A stretch of 64,000 nucleotides of DNA from Anas platyrhynchos (GCF_047663525.1 NC_092602.1:9297501-9361500), one strand, 5' to 3'. Shown: positions 15,901 through 29,776, counted from the stretch's first letter. The notes: generated from the sequence alone by a model not told the origin. Numbers and translations: made by a program.

Positions 15901-18900
15901 CAGCAGTCTCAGATACTTCCCCTGTCGCTGGGGGCTGTTTCCTCTTCTGCTGGGAGACGAGCTGATGGGTTTTCTCCCCACCTCCCTGCCCCTTCTGCTG
16001 CTGCCTTTCCATTTCTCCCTGCGCTCTCCTGTTATTCAGGCTGTTTGGCAAGGCCCTGGTCCCACTGCCCCTTTGGCTAGCAGGATTATCCTCCTCCTAC
16101 CTCTGAGTCTGCACCTTGGAGCACTCCGTCCTGTAGCTCAGTGCGTGGGGAAGGAAAGCAGAGAGGTTTTCTCATGCAGGACAGTTCCAGCACCCTGCTG
16201 CTGACCGCTGTCGGGTGGCCCTGCACCCCCTGAGCAGCCTGCAGCAATGTTCTTGCCTGACCCCAGCACTGGTTTCCTCGTGCCCAGAGTATTTTGGCCA
16301 GCCTGCCTCCCAGCCCAGCATGGATTTGCAGGGGTTGGATTTGAAAGCGTGGCTACAGCTGCTAATAAATGGTAAAGCTGGAGCTACTCCACTCCGGAGC
16401 GGAGGACGGGGACAGGCTATGTCCCAGAAGTGTGGTGCTGGATGTCTGCAAAGGTGTGAACGCCACAGCTGAAAGCTCACGGCAAAGACAGTTTCTTTTG
16501 TGGTCTGGTCAGCTCCTGGTCAAGAAGCAGTGTTAGTGCAGACAGTGGCAACTCACTGGAAATAACGCGTAGGCAAAGCCACCAGGCTTATTGATCCTGC
16601 CCCAGAACGAGGTGGTCTCCCCATGCCTCTAACTGGGAATCCTTTACTTGCATGAATACATCTGTAGCAGGACTGGCTCCTCCGTGCTGGGCTGCAGCCC
16701 CGTGCTGCTGCCGAGCAGAGGGAACACAAAGGGTGAGGCCAAACCTTGGCCAAAAGGGAGGTGCTGCAGTGCCTGGCCTCGTGCACACAGCTGGAGGCTC
16801 CCCTGTGCTCGCTCCTGTTCCCCGTGGCACCACCAGGCATCACCTCCCGGGGCCTGACAGTTTGTTTCCGGATGATTTGGTGATAGTTGTTGTTGGCAAC
16901 GAAAAAGGGAAAATGTTTATTTTTCCTAAGCAACGTGGAACATGAAACATTATGGACTGCAAATGTTTATGGCCACAGCCACAATGAAAAGGCTCAGGCT
17001 CCAGTATAACAAGAGAAAGCAAATGAATAAACACTGCGGGACTATTTTTATTATCAGACACTTTAATTACGTGACAGTTTGTGAGTCTAGTCCATCAATA
17101 ACACCGCGACCACACTGCTGGTGTCACCCAAGCAACAGTTTGCCAGAAACAGCAGTACTTACAAGGAAACAAGCCCCAGGATGCCAGGACAGCAAAAGGT
17201 CCTGGGAGCCCTTAGGCTGATGACCTAGAAATACCCCTGGAACCAAGAAACCGCTCTGGGATGCGGCACACTGCAGCCAGAGGAGGAACAGGGTTGAGAT
17301 TTTGTTCACTGTGCTTTTACATCCAGGTTAAGGTGAGCAACGAGCTACCGGTGCTCAGCCCAAGGACGGCAGCCAGGACATCTCCCACTGGTACAGCTGC
17401 CGGGCATGGTGCAGCCCTCTCCCGAGCTATGGGAGATGTTCTGCCCTCAGGGAGCGCATCCTGCTCGAGTGTGCAGGCTGGGAAACCTCCAAACCCACAA
17501 ACACTGTCTCCCTGCCAAATCTGCTGAAGATATCTGGTGGGTTTTTCCCCTCTGCTAATTTTCAGAGCCACTTGTGAGATGACGACAGCTCCGATGCTTA
17601 AATCCCACTGTGAGGAGAGCAGCGAGAAGCAGATCCAGCAGTGCTTCCACTTGTGGCACAGGCTGGATGGCAGCACAGCATAAGAACACCCAGGAACCCT
17701 CCAGTTACCCGTCTGCCATACTTGGGATTGCCATGAACGAGCGTCTCTGGTGTGAGAAGTCACTGCAGGACAGTTTTGCCACAGAAGACCCTTTCTAAAC
17801 AACAGACCTACACCTGCACCCTGCCTCTGCAAACCCCCTGAGCTATGCAACCAGGCAGGATGTGCCCAGGGGAGCGAGTAAAGTGCACGGGGGTCTGCTC
17901 CTCTCCCAAGTGCTCCTCTCCTCCTGCCCTTTTCTCCCTTTCCAGCCCGCCCGAGTCTGCCACACCGCAGGGTGTGCGTGTGTTGCATGTGAACACACAA
18001 ACACAACAAGCCCGCTGGAGAATAACTGCTTACATGTGTCTTGAGTCTCTCCCAGAGCAGAGGATAAACATGCCTAAAATTACCCCAACGCTCACTGTGG
18101 TATTTAAATAGCCAAACCAAACAGTGCAAATCAAACCCTTCCTGCAGGAGCTGCCTCACCGCCTCACTCCCCCCCCCGGCGCCTGCAGGGAGGGCAGCAC
18201 AGGGCACCCCGGGGACCCGCGGGCTGCAGGGGGACAGCCACAGGGACCGGCTCCGAGCGAGGATGCTGGCAGCTGGGGAGGTGCCACCGCTTCTCCACCG
18301 AGAGGGAGCTTCCCAGCGAGGGGACTGGCTTGGATTTCCCAGGGGAGACGGAAGCAAGGCAGGAATTCGGCGAGCGCGCGTGCACTGCCCCAGGACTGCA
18401 GCTCTTTTGTTCTCGAGTTTTGCAGTGGACACCAGGCACCGCCTGTGTTTTGCTCTCAGCTTTCTCTTTCTTTAGGTGTTAATGTAAAAGGGAAGGAGGG
18501 CTGCGACGTTTGCTACAAAGAGCACAGCTTCCTCTGCAGTTTGCCCTGTGCAGCCGGGTCTTACAATGAATCTTAACCCTTGTTTCCCCTCTGTCCCCAA
18601 ACTACCGCTGTTGGGACATGGTGCTGGAGCACCTAACAGCCCCACTCGTGGTGCAAGGCGCTGGCAACGTGGTCCATGCCCACCCCTTCCACTAGCACAG
18701 CTCGAGGAAGTCACCACCGTCTGTCTCCTGGGAGCGAGTCTCTTCCCTGCTCAGCCCTTTGGATCCTTTCTCATTCATCACCCGCGAGCACAAGGTGCAC
18801 AGGGAGGAAGAGAGCTGCAGTTAGCCATGGGGAAACATCTCCTTGTGCAGAGGGACTGCACATAGCCAGGAGAACAAGTGATGGCATGGCAGAGCTCTCT

Positions 18901-20446
18901 ATGGGAGAGGAGAGAAGGGGTGAAGCCAGAAACTCGTGTTCAGCCTACTGCCAACCCCACAGTGCCTCTTCAGCCGTTCCACGCTGTGTGCCCTGGCTTG
19001 GGTGCTGGGAGAGGGACAAGGTGCGTTGCTGTCACCCTTACTTGTATGTGAGAGCAGCCACTGGCTGTACCTCGGAGGCACCAGAATGACTTTCAGAAGC
19101 CTTGACACCAGCTAAGGAACATGTACCCAAAGAGGAATCTACCTGGGATGGAGAGGACATCTATATGAAAGGATGGGAAGACATCTGGCCATTTCAAACC
19201 CCAAAGCAACATAGCCCTATCTCCACAAGGAGCGAATGAAACATTGATTTCCAACCCGGAGCTCCACGTGGCTGGTCAAACACACCAGAACGAGATGTTC
19301 CCTAACAAAACATTTGTAGGAGCATCACATGGAGTTACCGCAGCCAAGACAAAAGTATGAGCACTGGGGATGGAGAGCACTGTCCCAGGGCAAGGAGGAA
19401 ACCAGCTCGGGGCAGCCGGCTACCAACTGGGGGGCCCAACCAACCTCTGCAGGCAGTCAGCAGCTGCACACACATCAGAAGGACACGAGAATGAGAGTCA
19501 CAGACAGAGCAGATGAGAGTCACAGACAGAGCAGACCGAGGGTGTGAAACCCACGGCTGGCTTCCCCATCCCCTGGGATCCCCACGGGTCCTGGCTGGCA
19601 CCAGAGGCTGTGCGGGTGCCTCCAGGAGCGGCAGCGTCTCGGCGTGCGCACGGCCGAGCGCGAGGCACCCCGCCAGCCCGGCACACGTCCCGCACGAACC
19701 AGCCGGCGGTGGCTGCACGCCGGCAGAGCCCTGCCCTCCCCACACAGCACCCAGCTCGCTGCTTGCTGTGCCCGGTCTGGGTGAAACGAGCGTGCAGAGC
19801 GCTGCCATCGCTGCGGGGGCACCCGGCTCCCCTTCCTTGGGGGCACAGCCGGGCACGGTGACACTGTTGGCAATGCCACCAGCACGCTGGGGGCCGAGGC
19901 TGAGCTGTGCCAGGTCCCAGCCCACAGGCTATTTAGCAGCCAAGTCCGAAAGCGCTCAGATGCCAGAGCTGGTAACAAACCCCCAGCCCCAGCCATCCCC
20001 CGGCTGCTGCCGCCCGCTGTCACCGCGCTCCGGCACGGCGAGAACCCGGCTGCCAGCACAAGGAGCCCTCCGTCTGCCCCCATCCCAGTCCCTCACAGAC
20101 ACAGCTCGTGGCTCGGGTGCCTGGCAGGAGCAAGAAGAAACCCCAGAGCCCCCCAAAACCCCAGACCTCCCCCCAAAAAAGAACTCCTCAGAGCCCCCCC
20201 AAGTCCCATCGCCCAGTCTCCTCACCCCCCCCTTCTCTCCCGTCCCCAGCGAGCTCTCCTCTTCCTACAACCCCCGCGGGACCCCAAACCCCCGAGGGAC
20301 CCCCAAGCCCCTAGGGACCCCCGAAAGCCCCGAGGGCCCCCCCCAAAACTCACCGCCTTGTGCGGGCGGCGGGCGGGCGCTGCGGGGGCGCAGTGCAGGA
20401 GGGCGGCAGCGAGCAGGGCGGCGGCGGGCAGCGGCGGCCGGGCCAT
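3905..20446 (-). CDS. MMP11: MMP11 (stromelysin-3), complete, 8 exons, 489 aa
   Basis: MMP11 is a secreted zinc metalloproteinase that is activated inside the cell by furin. Coding exons are 20354-20446, 12603-12847, 11241-11384, 10107-10240, 7304-7551, 6933-7146, 4936-5193 and 3905-4038; all introns are GT-AG and phases join. The parts in order are a signal peptide (residues 1 to about 22), the cysteine switch PRCGVPD (Cys77), the furin site RNRQKR (92-97), the catalytic domain with [11 protein letters not shown] (215-225) and a Met-turn SLMSPFY, and a hemopexin propeller closed by Cys295 and Cys481. The protein ends in SSNSFR. Human MMP11 is 488 aa, so this is full length. Intron 1 is 7.5 kb. 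The acceptor of exon 6 could be at 7137 instead of 7146 (three codons fewer). It lies in tandem upstream of SMARCB1 as in human. Confidence 0.96.
10331..10370. repeat. Tandem decamer CTCTCACCAG, four perfect copies
   Basis: Four perfect head-to-tail copies of a 10-bp unit plus one degenerate unit (10371-10380) lie in the MMP11 intron between exons 3 and 4, about 90 bp from exon 4. This is a small minisatellite, likely length-variable between individuals. Confidence 0.9.
19491..19534. repeat. Perfect 22-bp direct duplication in MMP11 intron 1
   Basis: The 22-bp unit that starts ATGAGAGTCACAG occurs twice without a spacer (19491-19512 and 19513-19534). It is a simple local duplication in intron 1 with no visible function. 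Confidence 0.9.
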
Positions 20447-20670
20447 GCCGGGCGGCGGCCGGGCTCGGACATGGGCCGGGGCTGAGGGGCGGGCTGGGGG
20501 TGCGCTGTGTGGCGGCGATGGGGGTGTCCCGCAGCGCCTTTTATCTCTCTCCCCCCCCTCCCTCCCTTCACCGCCCGCCCGCCCTTTTGTTCTCCCCTCG
20601 CCGGGCCGCGGCGCTGCGGGGCTGAGGGGACGCGGCCGCCGGCCCCCGGGCGGAGCCGGGCAGGGATAAG
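20350..20670 (-). promoter_or_regulatory. GC-rich promoter and 5' region of MMP11
   Basis: CpG-rich DNA covers exon 1 of MMP11 and the 220 bp upstream of its ATG. No TATA box is obvious at a standard distance. The region is bounded upstream by the CCT microsatellite. This is a promoter by position only. Confidence 0.5.
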
Positions 20671-20675
20671 GCCGC

Positions 20676-20721
20676 CCTCCTCCTCCTCCTCCTCCTCCTC
20701 CTCCTCCTCCTCCTCCTCCTC
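20676..20721. repeat. (CCT)n / (AGG)n microsatellite upstream of MMP11
   Basis: About 15 uninterrupted CCT units lie roughly 230 bp upstream of the MMP11 start codon, inside the GC-rich promoter region. The strand is pure pyrimidine opposite pure purine, a mirror-type tract that can form triplex or G-rich structures. Whether it affects MMP11 transcription is not shown by the sequence. Confidence 0.9.
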
Positions 20722-23700
20722 TTCTTCCAGCCCTGGGGGTTCACAAAGGGGCCGACCCCCAGGGCAGTTCCCCACGGGTTCTGCACCCAGGGGCAGGCTC
20801 CCAGCCTTCAGCGTTTCTAGTTTGAGTTTTGGGGCGGACCTGGGACTCGGGCTCTGTCCTTGTGGGTCCCTCCCCAGCCCGGGACATTCCCTGATTGTGC
20901 TGCTGCAAGCAGGGCTGGGTGGGAGGGTGGTGGAGGTGTTTTCCAGCTCCCCCATCCCTTGGGATCTCCTAGGGACAAAGCTCAATCCTTTTACATTCTT
21001 AGTGCCTGCCTGGGCCTCGCAGTGCCCACGGGGAAGATGTGACCTCTGGATTTAATGCAGGAAACGTGTCCGCATCGCTGCTTTGCCTGTCAAGGGCTCG
21101 TCTGGAGCCAGCCGTGTGTGCCCAGCCCTCTGCTGCCCACCTGCCCGAAGGCTCTCCCCGTGCAGGGTGCTAAGGAAGGGGGCACCCCGTCCCGGAGATG
21201 CCAAAGCCCCCGTCCACACAGCCTGGAGACGCAGGCAGGCAGCGCACGGCTCTGGTTTCTCGGTTCCTGTTTCTGTGGGAGAAGCCCTGGACTGTGTCAG
21301 CATCCCCTCGGCAGACAGAGTTGAACTGCAAATTGGTTCAAGAAATGTATGTAAATAAGGAGGCTTTGATCTCCAGCTGCCTGGGCTGGTGCGCGGGGAG
21401 TTGGTAAGGCTGCCTGACATCCCCGACCGTGTGACGGCTTTATTTGTCTGCGATCAATTGTTCGTGTTCTGCTTTATGGGAACCATATTTAGGGTGTAAA
21501 TACTGAGCACGATAAGCAGATGCAGGAAGAACGAGCCTGGTGGTGGCTGGGCTTGGATGGCGCCACAGTGATGAGCAACGGGCGAGGAGGCAGAAAAGTG
21601 AAATCCTGGCCAGCAGTCACACGGCATCACACAGCAGGCAGGGGGGAGCCGTGCCCTGACCTGGCCCCACCAGCAGCAGGGCACGGATCGAATGAAGTGC
21701 CACCACCACAAGCACCGGGACTGGCAGGAGTCATCCCTGCATCGGAGCAGTGTGTCAGGAGCAGCCAGGAGGGCAGAAGCAGGGAGGCAGTGCTGTGCTC
21801 GCAGGGCTCGGGCTGCACGCTGCGCAGGGAGTGCTCCCGCTGGTCCAGCTGTGCACGGGAACGCCGAGCAGTTCCCACTTTCTTGCCTTGCTCTGAGCCA
21901 GACAGCTGGGGCTTAGCAAGGGAAGCTTTGTGTCTCTTTTCTTGAGTGCCTTTCATTTGAATGGCTGGTGTCTCTGGGAGCTCGGTGCCTTCAGCCCATG
22001 CCAGGGGAGTCTGTCGGTGCCCTGGGGAAGCAAGGAGAGGCGTGGGAGCAGCCTGCGAGGCAGCGACAGGCAGTTTGGCTCTTGTTAAAAAAGGGAGACT
22101 TTGGAAGGGGGTGTTCTGGGAAACACAGCCCTTCCAGAGACGGGACCGCGCGTGAGAACGGCCGGCTCCTGCCAAGACACTGAACACAAAAGAAAGTGGC
22201 ATGGTGTGTTTGGGTTTCCCGACATTTCCCAGCAGAACAGGGACGTGGTTAGCAGCAGGACGACGGCCCGTTGGGTGGGTTGGGAGCTTGTGTGCTCACC
22301 TTCTGCACAGGGCCAGCCCGGGCCCTTTTGCTAACCCTCCTCTGCTGGGAGCTCTCTGTTCATCCCTGCCTCAGTTTGCTGCTTGCTGTACCGGGGCTGC
22401 TGGCAGATGAGCACAGGCTCCCACCCCAGCCCCAGAGTGCCGACAACCTGACATCTCTGTGCAGGCGCTGCCTGCTTGCTTTCCTGCAGCCCCTGCCGGG
22501 CTGGAGCCAAATCTGGGGTTCAGCAAGCTCGTGGTGGCTGCAGGAGGTCCGTGGAAGCCTTCATGATCGGGAGGATAGATTTTGAGAAAAGTGCAGGGGT
22601 CTCCCTGCACCTCTGGAAGGTGCCAATGGGACCAGGGATGGGGAAAGAAGCCAATGGGGCCGGGGATGACAGCACACGGGGAAACCTCTCCTCAGTCCTG
22701 TTGTGCTGTGTCACACGCACAGTGAGCTCTGTGGTCTCACGAACGCTGCGCATGGGTGGCTGGAGGATCCCCTCTCCTGCTCACAGCTAGCTCCCTCTGC
22801 TCACTTTTCCCAGCTCTCTGGGGAATCCCCATTTGCCTGGGTTTGGGGGACGGTTCGCAGGGTCTTAGCTTTTGGCTGGGTGTAGTCCCAGGGCATTTAA
22901 TTCCTTCGGTGCTGATCGCAACACGAGCCTCAAAATGCACCAAGGCACCAACCTGTGTGCAAGAGGAAGGGAAGAAAGGGCAGGTCCGACTCTCCTCTGC
23001 TGTGAGCAGCACAGAGGTGGCATAACTCTGCCGGTCAGCGGGGCCAATTCACTGCAAAACTGCTGTGAGATACTGCTGAGGCACTTCGGACTGAGAGCGG
23101 GGGGGGGAAGAGGTCTCTGAGCGAAGGGGAAGGGGGAGGTGAGGGAGAAACTGAATTTAAATGGATTAAGGCTGTCTGTCCAAAGTCCTTTTGTTTCCTG
23201 CCACCTCCCTGGTGTGACTTTCACAGCTGTGCTCTGTGTGGCTTAGGGCCTGGCTTCAGGCTCCCTGCAAAGCCAGCACAGAGCTTTGCACCCCCGGGGC
23301 ATTTCCCAGAGCAGCTGGAGGAGGGCCCGGGAGCCAGCACCCTAGGACAGAGAAACCCTTTTGATTTTTCTAACATCTTTCCTGTTCTCTCTGTAGGTGA
23401 CGGCCTCGTGAATTGGTGTCTCCAGCATCAGCCCAGTGGGTGACAAATGGGAAGGCATCCCCATCAGGCAGGTCTCTGTTCTCCCCCTCCTGCTTTCGGG
23501 GCTTCCCCTTTGCTTTGGCCCTGGCACCGTGTTCCCCCGGGGCAGCCAGAGTGGGTGTTGGTGCAGGTGGTGGTAGGTGCAAACAGGGCTGGGGGCCACG
23601 CACGGTGAGCTGCCCTTGTAAACACCAGGGCTGGGGAAGATTTCCCACCTGAACAGGCCGTGAATTACCCGGTTCTCTTCCTCAGCTGGCAGCCCAAAGC

Positions 23701-26700
23701 ATGGGCATGGCGAAGGGGCAAGAAGAGGACTTGGGGTCCCTGGAAATTTGGCCTTTGGGCCTGGACTCACAGATGGAAAAGTGGTGTCTAAAGTAATAAG
23801 TAAAAATGCCTGTTGGTTGGCAAAATCCTTTGCTTCAAAACCCTTTTTAGATTTTATTTATTTTTGAATGTAATGACTTATTTAGGCTGTCCTGAATCCA
23901 AACCATGAACCTTCAAAATTCCCAAATAAAATGTTTGATTTTTTTTTTTTTCTGCATTTCAGCTTCGCTGGGCTGATACAGCAGCCTCGGTATGAATTTC
24001 CAGAAAGTTTTGCTTGGTCCAGAAAGTTTTGCTTAGGCCACTACTACTTATTCTGTATTTATTTGGTTTTGTCTTTTTAAAAAAACCTTGTTTGACCTTC
24101 ATTCTGGGTTTGCCGTGGAGTCTGTTGAGGTTGGGACCTGCTGTGTCTCGGCCCAGGAGTGGGTCCATGGGGGAGCAGCTAAAGCAGCTGCAGCCCCCTC
24201 GTTTCCCCGTTAGCTCCCCCTGTGTAGCACACCCGGCAGCTCACGCGGTGCCAGAGCAGCACAGAGCTGTGCAGCTCTTCCTCCCCCTCTCCTCCCGCAG
24301 CCCTGTTGCAGCTGCATCCAGCCCTGGGATTTGGCCCCAGCAAGCAGCTCCCTGCTCCGCCGTGGTCGGCGCGGGCACCGGCGGGCTCCAGGCTCGGGGA
24401 GAGGTAGCCCACGGTGTTTGTTGTCTCATCAGCTCCCAGCCCGTGCCAGGAGCGGAGCGCACACAAACAGCACGGGGCTCCGCTGGGAAGCGCTGCCTGC
24501 GAGATAAGCAGGGCAAGGAAAACACATCCATCTTTGCGTCTCTTGGCCTGAGACGGAGTTTCATCTGCTGGCATTTTCCTGGCGCGGGCTCAGCGCACAA
24601 CACAATTCACCTCAGGAGCCAGACGCCTGGGAGCCAGCTCCCATTTCAGGCAAGAGGTGTCAGCCCCGGCTTGCACAGAGGGCAAATGCGGTGAGAAGCT
24701 GGCGGCTGAGCGCACAGGAGCAGGGTGCCGGCCCGGCCAAAGCCCTGTGGCAGCAGGGGCCTGGCTGCATGCTGCACCCTGCGGTGCTCATCCCAGAGCA
24801 AAAGGACAAACCCCGGCAGCAGAGCCGTGCTGAGCAGCCCCCAGCCCAGGTGAAGGGCTCTGAGCCCGCGGTGTGGGCACAGCACAAAGAACCGGCCCCA
24901 GGGAGGCACCAGGACGCAGTGTGAGTGCGGAGCAGAGCTGGCTCCAGCCCGCGGCTCCTGATAAGGAGGTTGCTAGTGCCGTCTTGCAGCGCGCTCGGCC
25001 TGCCAGATTTCCGCAGATGAGCCCTGGTGAAACACCCCCACCTTTGCCTCCCTCTGATCCCCTCCGAAGCGGAGCTGAGATCGGAATGTCTCCTGGGATA
25101 TGATTCCCTCTAGCCTCAGGGGGACTGCGTTAATAAAATGCAGGGCGAGATGTGAAGGCGATGGGGGAGGGAGGCAGGCAGGGCTGCGGGGATGAGGCTG
25201 TTACGAACACGCCGTGGGTCTGCTGGAAATGTCCCGTCCTGTCCTCCCTCCCCTTGTCCCCGGCACTGAGCTGTGGAATTCAGGGTGTGGGCTGAGGCGC
25301 TCTTCACACTCGTTTCTGCTCAGAACAATCTCCCCGTCTCCCTCCTGCTCCCCCCCTCCTCAGCAAACCCCACTGCACTACCAGGCACCGCTCCTGCCCC
25401 CTGCACTGCTCAGGCACCACCCCAGCCCGTGCTTTTTGCCTGTGGTAAGCAGAAAGCACCTGTCCCCGGGATGTGCCCTCCAGCTCGGCAAGCCGTCACT
25501 ACCCAGAAGAGAGTTTTCCCCTCGTCCCTGCAGGACTGAGCGCTCGGGACACAGCTGGACTGGCCAGGTGTTAGCCTCTGTGCAAAGAAAAGACACCATC
25601 AGCTTCTTCCAAAGAGGAAGGAAAAGGAAAGGAAGAAACTTCCAACCGAGAGCAGATGTTGGGAGCTGCTGGGCTGGACAGCATCAGCGGGGCAGGGGAG
25701 CGCAATGTGGTGCTGAGACATTTTGGAGAGCTGAGACAAAGGGCCCTGAGCCACAGGTGGCCGTGGGCTGTGTGTGCAGAGGCTGCACCATTGCTCGGGA
25801 TCTTTCAGGCCACCATACAGGCATTGTGTCCTTGCTTGGGAAGGGGAAATGGGGGCAGGCAGCTGCTAGTGTAATGTTCTAGTTCAAAGCAGTAGCTGTT
25901 CGTGAGTCGGTGCTAACAGCCTCCTAAAAGGTCACAGATGCCTCTGCCTGACACACAGCCTCCGTCCTCGCTCCTGAATTCGCTCACGTGTTGTTTTACT
26001 GCAGGCTCCCCTGAGCCCCAAGTCCCCACGCAGCGCTCTGCTTGGGAAAGCAGCCGAGAGCAGCTCCCCGGAGATGTTTGCTGTGTCTGCAGCGGAGGGG
26101 AGGGAAGTGAGACCAGACAGGGAGCAGAGTGGAGGGGAATGGCCTCTGGGTAGATGTGGATGAGGAGGAAATGCCAAGCCCCAAGCCCATCAGCTGGGAC
26201 AGCGCAGGTAAGACAGGGAGCCTGTGAAGGTGTGAGATCGCTCCAGGGCTGCTCAGCACGGGGATCTTCTGTGAGGGTGTGTGAGCTCGCCGCTGTGCAC
26301 TCCGTGGAACAGCCTGGCGGATCCTGTCTGGAGAAAAGGCAGCAAACTGCAGCCTTACTGCTCAGATCCTTCAGCTACACACAAAACAAACGTGCCCTGA
26401 CTTTTTTGTTGTATTGCTTATGGGCACTCTGCTGTGGAGGAGGAAACAAAACAGGGTTCACGTTTGCCATCTTGTCTCAGCAGGTGAATTCACATTGCTC
26501 CCAGTGATTCCTGTCCTCGTGGTCCAAGTAGATGCTGGAGGTGATTTGGAAGAGGTGATTTCTTGGCTAGGACTAATGGAGGAACTCAGGGACACGCAGG
26601 CCCTTTTTAAGTCGCAACTAACGACATCAGCCCTTGACTGGGATCAGCACATGGCTCCTCTTTCCGCACCAGGAGACCAGGGGAATCCCTCCTGCAAGGT

Positions 26701-29600
26701 TTGGAGTTCACGACTCAGCAGTCTGTGCAGCAGCTGGGAGGCCACAGCCCCCTGGAAAAATGAATCCAGCTTCCCCGCTTGGTGCCTTTCTGCACGAGCA
26801 GGTTACTGGGGGGGTAGGGGGACTGGTAAATGCAGAAATGTACTTACACCTCTCAGGATCCAGGGGCATGGCTGAGAGAAACAACTTCTGATGGGGAAGG
26901 GCTCCCTGAAAACCCTGAGCAGAGCAATCTAGCCGGTAGCTCAGGTGTGCTCCAGCAGCCAGGCCCTGGGTTTCAAATGGGGAGCACTCGTGACATGAAT
27001 GGGTTCAAGTCAGGAAGAGCCTTCGCACTGACAGTGGGCTTACAGGAATGAGTTAAAATCATTTTGTTTGCTTTGTGAAATTTATTAAAAACTACATTGT
27101 TCATCTGCTGAAACTTCACAGCTGTTGAGATTGCCCTCAGGGCAAACCACATCCAAGAAATGGCATGTAGATCTTGGGAGCACAAGACTTGAAAGCTGAA
27201 ACTACGCTCTGCAGCGCTGCCTTCGCTTCCCGTGCAGTCCTGTCGAGCCATCTGCGGCTCCTCCAGTTCAACACCACAATTCTTAATTCCTCCCTGTTCT
27301 CATCTCTGACTCTGCAGTGGAGTCAACCCTGCGGTGCAAGTACTTCATTTCAAAGCCTTGTGTTTTGGCTAAAAAGGGACAGAGGAAAGATGCAGGTGGC
27401 AAGAGATCAGTGTGGGAAGTGGGTGCTCAGAGCCCGTGGCGTTCAGTGCGAGGTGCAGCCACGCGCCGTGCTGCAGCAGATGTGCCATCGGGTATCACCT
27501 CCCTCTGACATTACTGCTTCATTGTCTGTCAGAGGAGCCAGCAGAGAGGCAACACTGGAGAAAACGAGCCCATGTGCTCATGAAAAATCTGTGAATTCCT
27601 CGTAGTGGCAGCAGCTTGCTCAATTTTGTATTGTCAGTTGCAACTTGTTTGCAAAAAACTTCACAGGATAAAAAAAGTGGGGCTTGCATATTTAGGTCTG
27701 ACTTGAAAGCTCTGTGCAGACTTGGGAGACTGAAATCAACCACTCAGCACAAGCAAAATTAGGGCCAGCCAGGGCTCAAAGATACAAATACAAACAGGAC
27801 ATGAGAAACCCACTGACTGTGATCTATTCAGTCATAAATGATTCACGGAGTAATTTTGAGTAACAAACACATTGGTAAGAACTGGAGGTTTTGTTTCTTT
27901 TTTTTTGGGATGGCCCACAAACAAAAACATTGGCTAATTCATCAGACGCTTTCTTTTTTCTTTGAATAGTTTGCCCAGATCCCTGAGCAACCACCCCGTG
28001 CAATTTGCTGTTAACCTAAATAACTCGAATTCAGGTACACCCATAGCACTGCCCAGATCTGCCCATGCACGCAGTAATTAGGGCACTCCAAGCGCCAACC
28101 TGTAGCTGGGGAGGCAGGAGGCTCTGCAGGCATCTCCTGGTGGCTACCTGCTGGTGGAAGGGATGCGCCGCGCCGCCACGTCCCTCCCTGCAGCCGCCTG
28201 GAGAAGGCTTTGTGGGAACATGGGGGTGGCACCGTGCCCTCAGCAGCCGCCCTGCGAGACTGGGAAAGAAAGGGCGGCCGTCTGTCGCCCCGATGGAGGG
28301 GAAGGAGACGTGTGAGAGACCCGTGGAGGCAGAGGGGTGCATTCCTTACCTGTGAAATAACCCCGTGAAGTCCAAACGCTCGGGGAATTCCTAGATCGCT
28401 GTAGCAACATCTCAGCGGTGACAGTGTGAGGATTTAAGTGAGGCTGGCTCCAAAGGGGGAGATTGTTATCTGCTTTCAGACCAAGAGGGAAAGCAGTGGG
28501 AAAAATGAGACCCACTTTTTACAAACCTTGTCCTCCCCGATCCTGCTGCTGACTGGAGGGGGCCTGCCAGCGTGCTGAGTTACTCAGAAAGGACCATTTT
28601 TGACTGAATCGTTCCAGAACTAGTCAGGAATTAAGTTAACTGCTGCCTTTCAGATTTATGGGTCCCTTAATCCTAAATTACCTTTTAAGTGTAAGCAAAC
28701 CCTAATACCTGTTATGTGAGGAGGGATCTTCTGGGGCAGAAGAGAGAGGCAGAAACAAGTTACCTGATAGAACCAGAGATAATATTTAAGCTGAAAAATA
28801 GAGGGAATTAGCAGGTTTTTGGGCCCTGTTGTGGGGATGCTCAGCTGCAGACGGGCTGTGTGAAACAACCCCCAGAGGAGAGGCTGCCAGCAGGGCTGTG
28901 CTGAGGGACTGGGTGCTGCTGGAGCAGGACCTGGGCACAGGGCTGTGGGCACAGGGCTGAGTGGGGCTGTGCCCGCAGAGCCTGGTCGGGCAGACACACA
29001 GAATTACCTCATTAGCAAAGCGTCGGTGGCCAGGCTGCTCAGCACCTGCCCTTCCTCCCCCAGCATGGAACAACTTTATCTAATTAACCAAAGCGAAGGG
29101 TCCCAGAGGAGCAGCTTAAAGGGACACCCTCAGCTTGAAGCCCAGGCAGCCTCAGCAAGTTGTTGTGTGCGTGGTGGGACCAGGCAGCCTTCATTTCCCA
29201 GGGCTGGATGTCTCGCGTCCCCTACACCCCCAGATCCCCTCCAGCACATGCCCAGCTTCTTTTTGGGGCCGTGGACGCTGGAGCAGGAACAGGACGCGGT
29301 GCGGTACCTCCACACTGCTGTGTGGAGCTGGGTCCCTCCGGGGGGGCTTCCTCCCAGCAGGGTGCTCTCTGAGTTCGTCCTTTTCTCCCCTTTTTTTCCT
29401 CAGCTCCTGTCCCCCTCTGCTGGGGCGGCTGTGCCTTGCAGGGGCGGGCTGGCTGCAGGAGCTGTGAACGCCCTTCCCCCGGGGACTGGGGCTAGGAGAG
29501 GGGCACAGGGGCAGCTGCCACCACTCCGGGGCTCGTCACGGGCATTTTGGCAGTCTGGCAAAACACATCTCCTGTTCGTTAGTGGGGGAAAGGCAAAGGC
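20722..29600. other. Intergenic interval between divergent MMP11 and CHCHD10; no gene seen
   Basis: This 8.9 kb stretch separates the divergent MMP11 and CHCHD10 promoters. Open frames here are short, overlap on both strands and match no protein I recognise. A short AT-rich patch at about 23.8-24.1 kb contains a 16-bp duplication (CCAGAAAGTTTTGCTT around 23999-24036). The interval may hold enhancers or non-coding transcripts, but nothing in it can be called from sequence alone. Confidence 0.6.
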
Positions 29601-29776
29601 CGCGTGTAACAGGCGGGTCTCCCCCTCAGCCCGCCCTGCCCTCAGCTGAGGCGCGGCCCCGCGCGCCCCCTGGCGGCCACGAACGCGCGCGGGCACGGGG
29701 CCGCCCCCCCGTGCGGCAGGGCAGCCCCTCCTGCCCTCAGCAGGGCGAGGGCGGGCGCGGCTTCGGGAGCGGAGGG

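Noticed and set aside
19513-20625. A 370-codon plus-strand frame opposite MMP11 exon 1 and intron 1
   Set aside because: Low-complexity, Pro/Ser/Arg-rich translation of a CpG island; antisense to a confirmed gene, with no recognisable domain.
20722-29600. Possible extra genes in the MMP11-CHCHD10 interval
   Set aside because: All frames are short, overlap on both strands and lack domain motifs or consistent splice-linked homology. None is supported.
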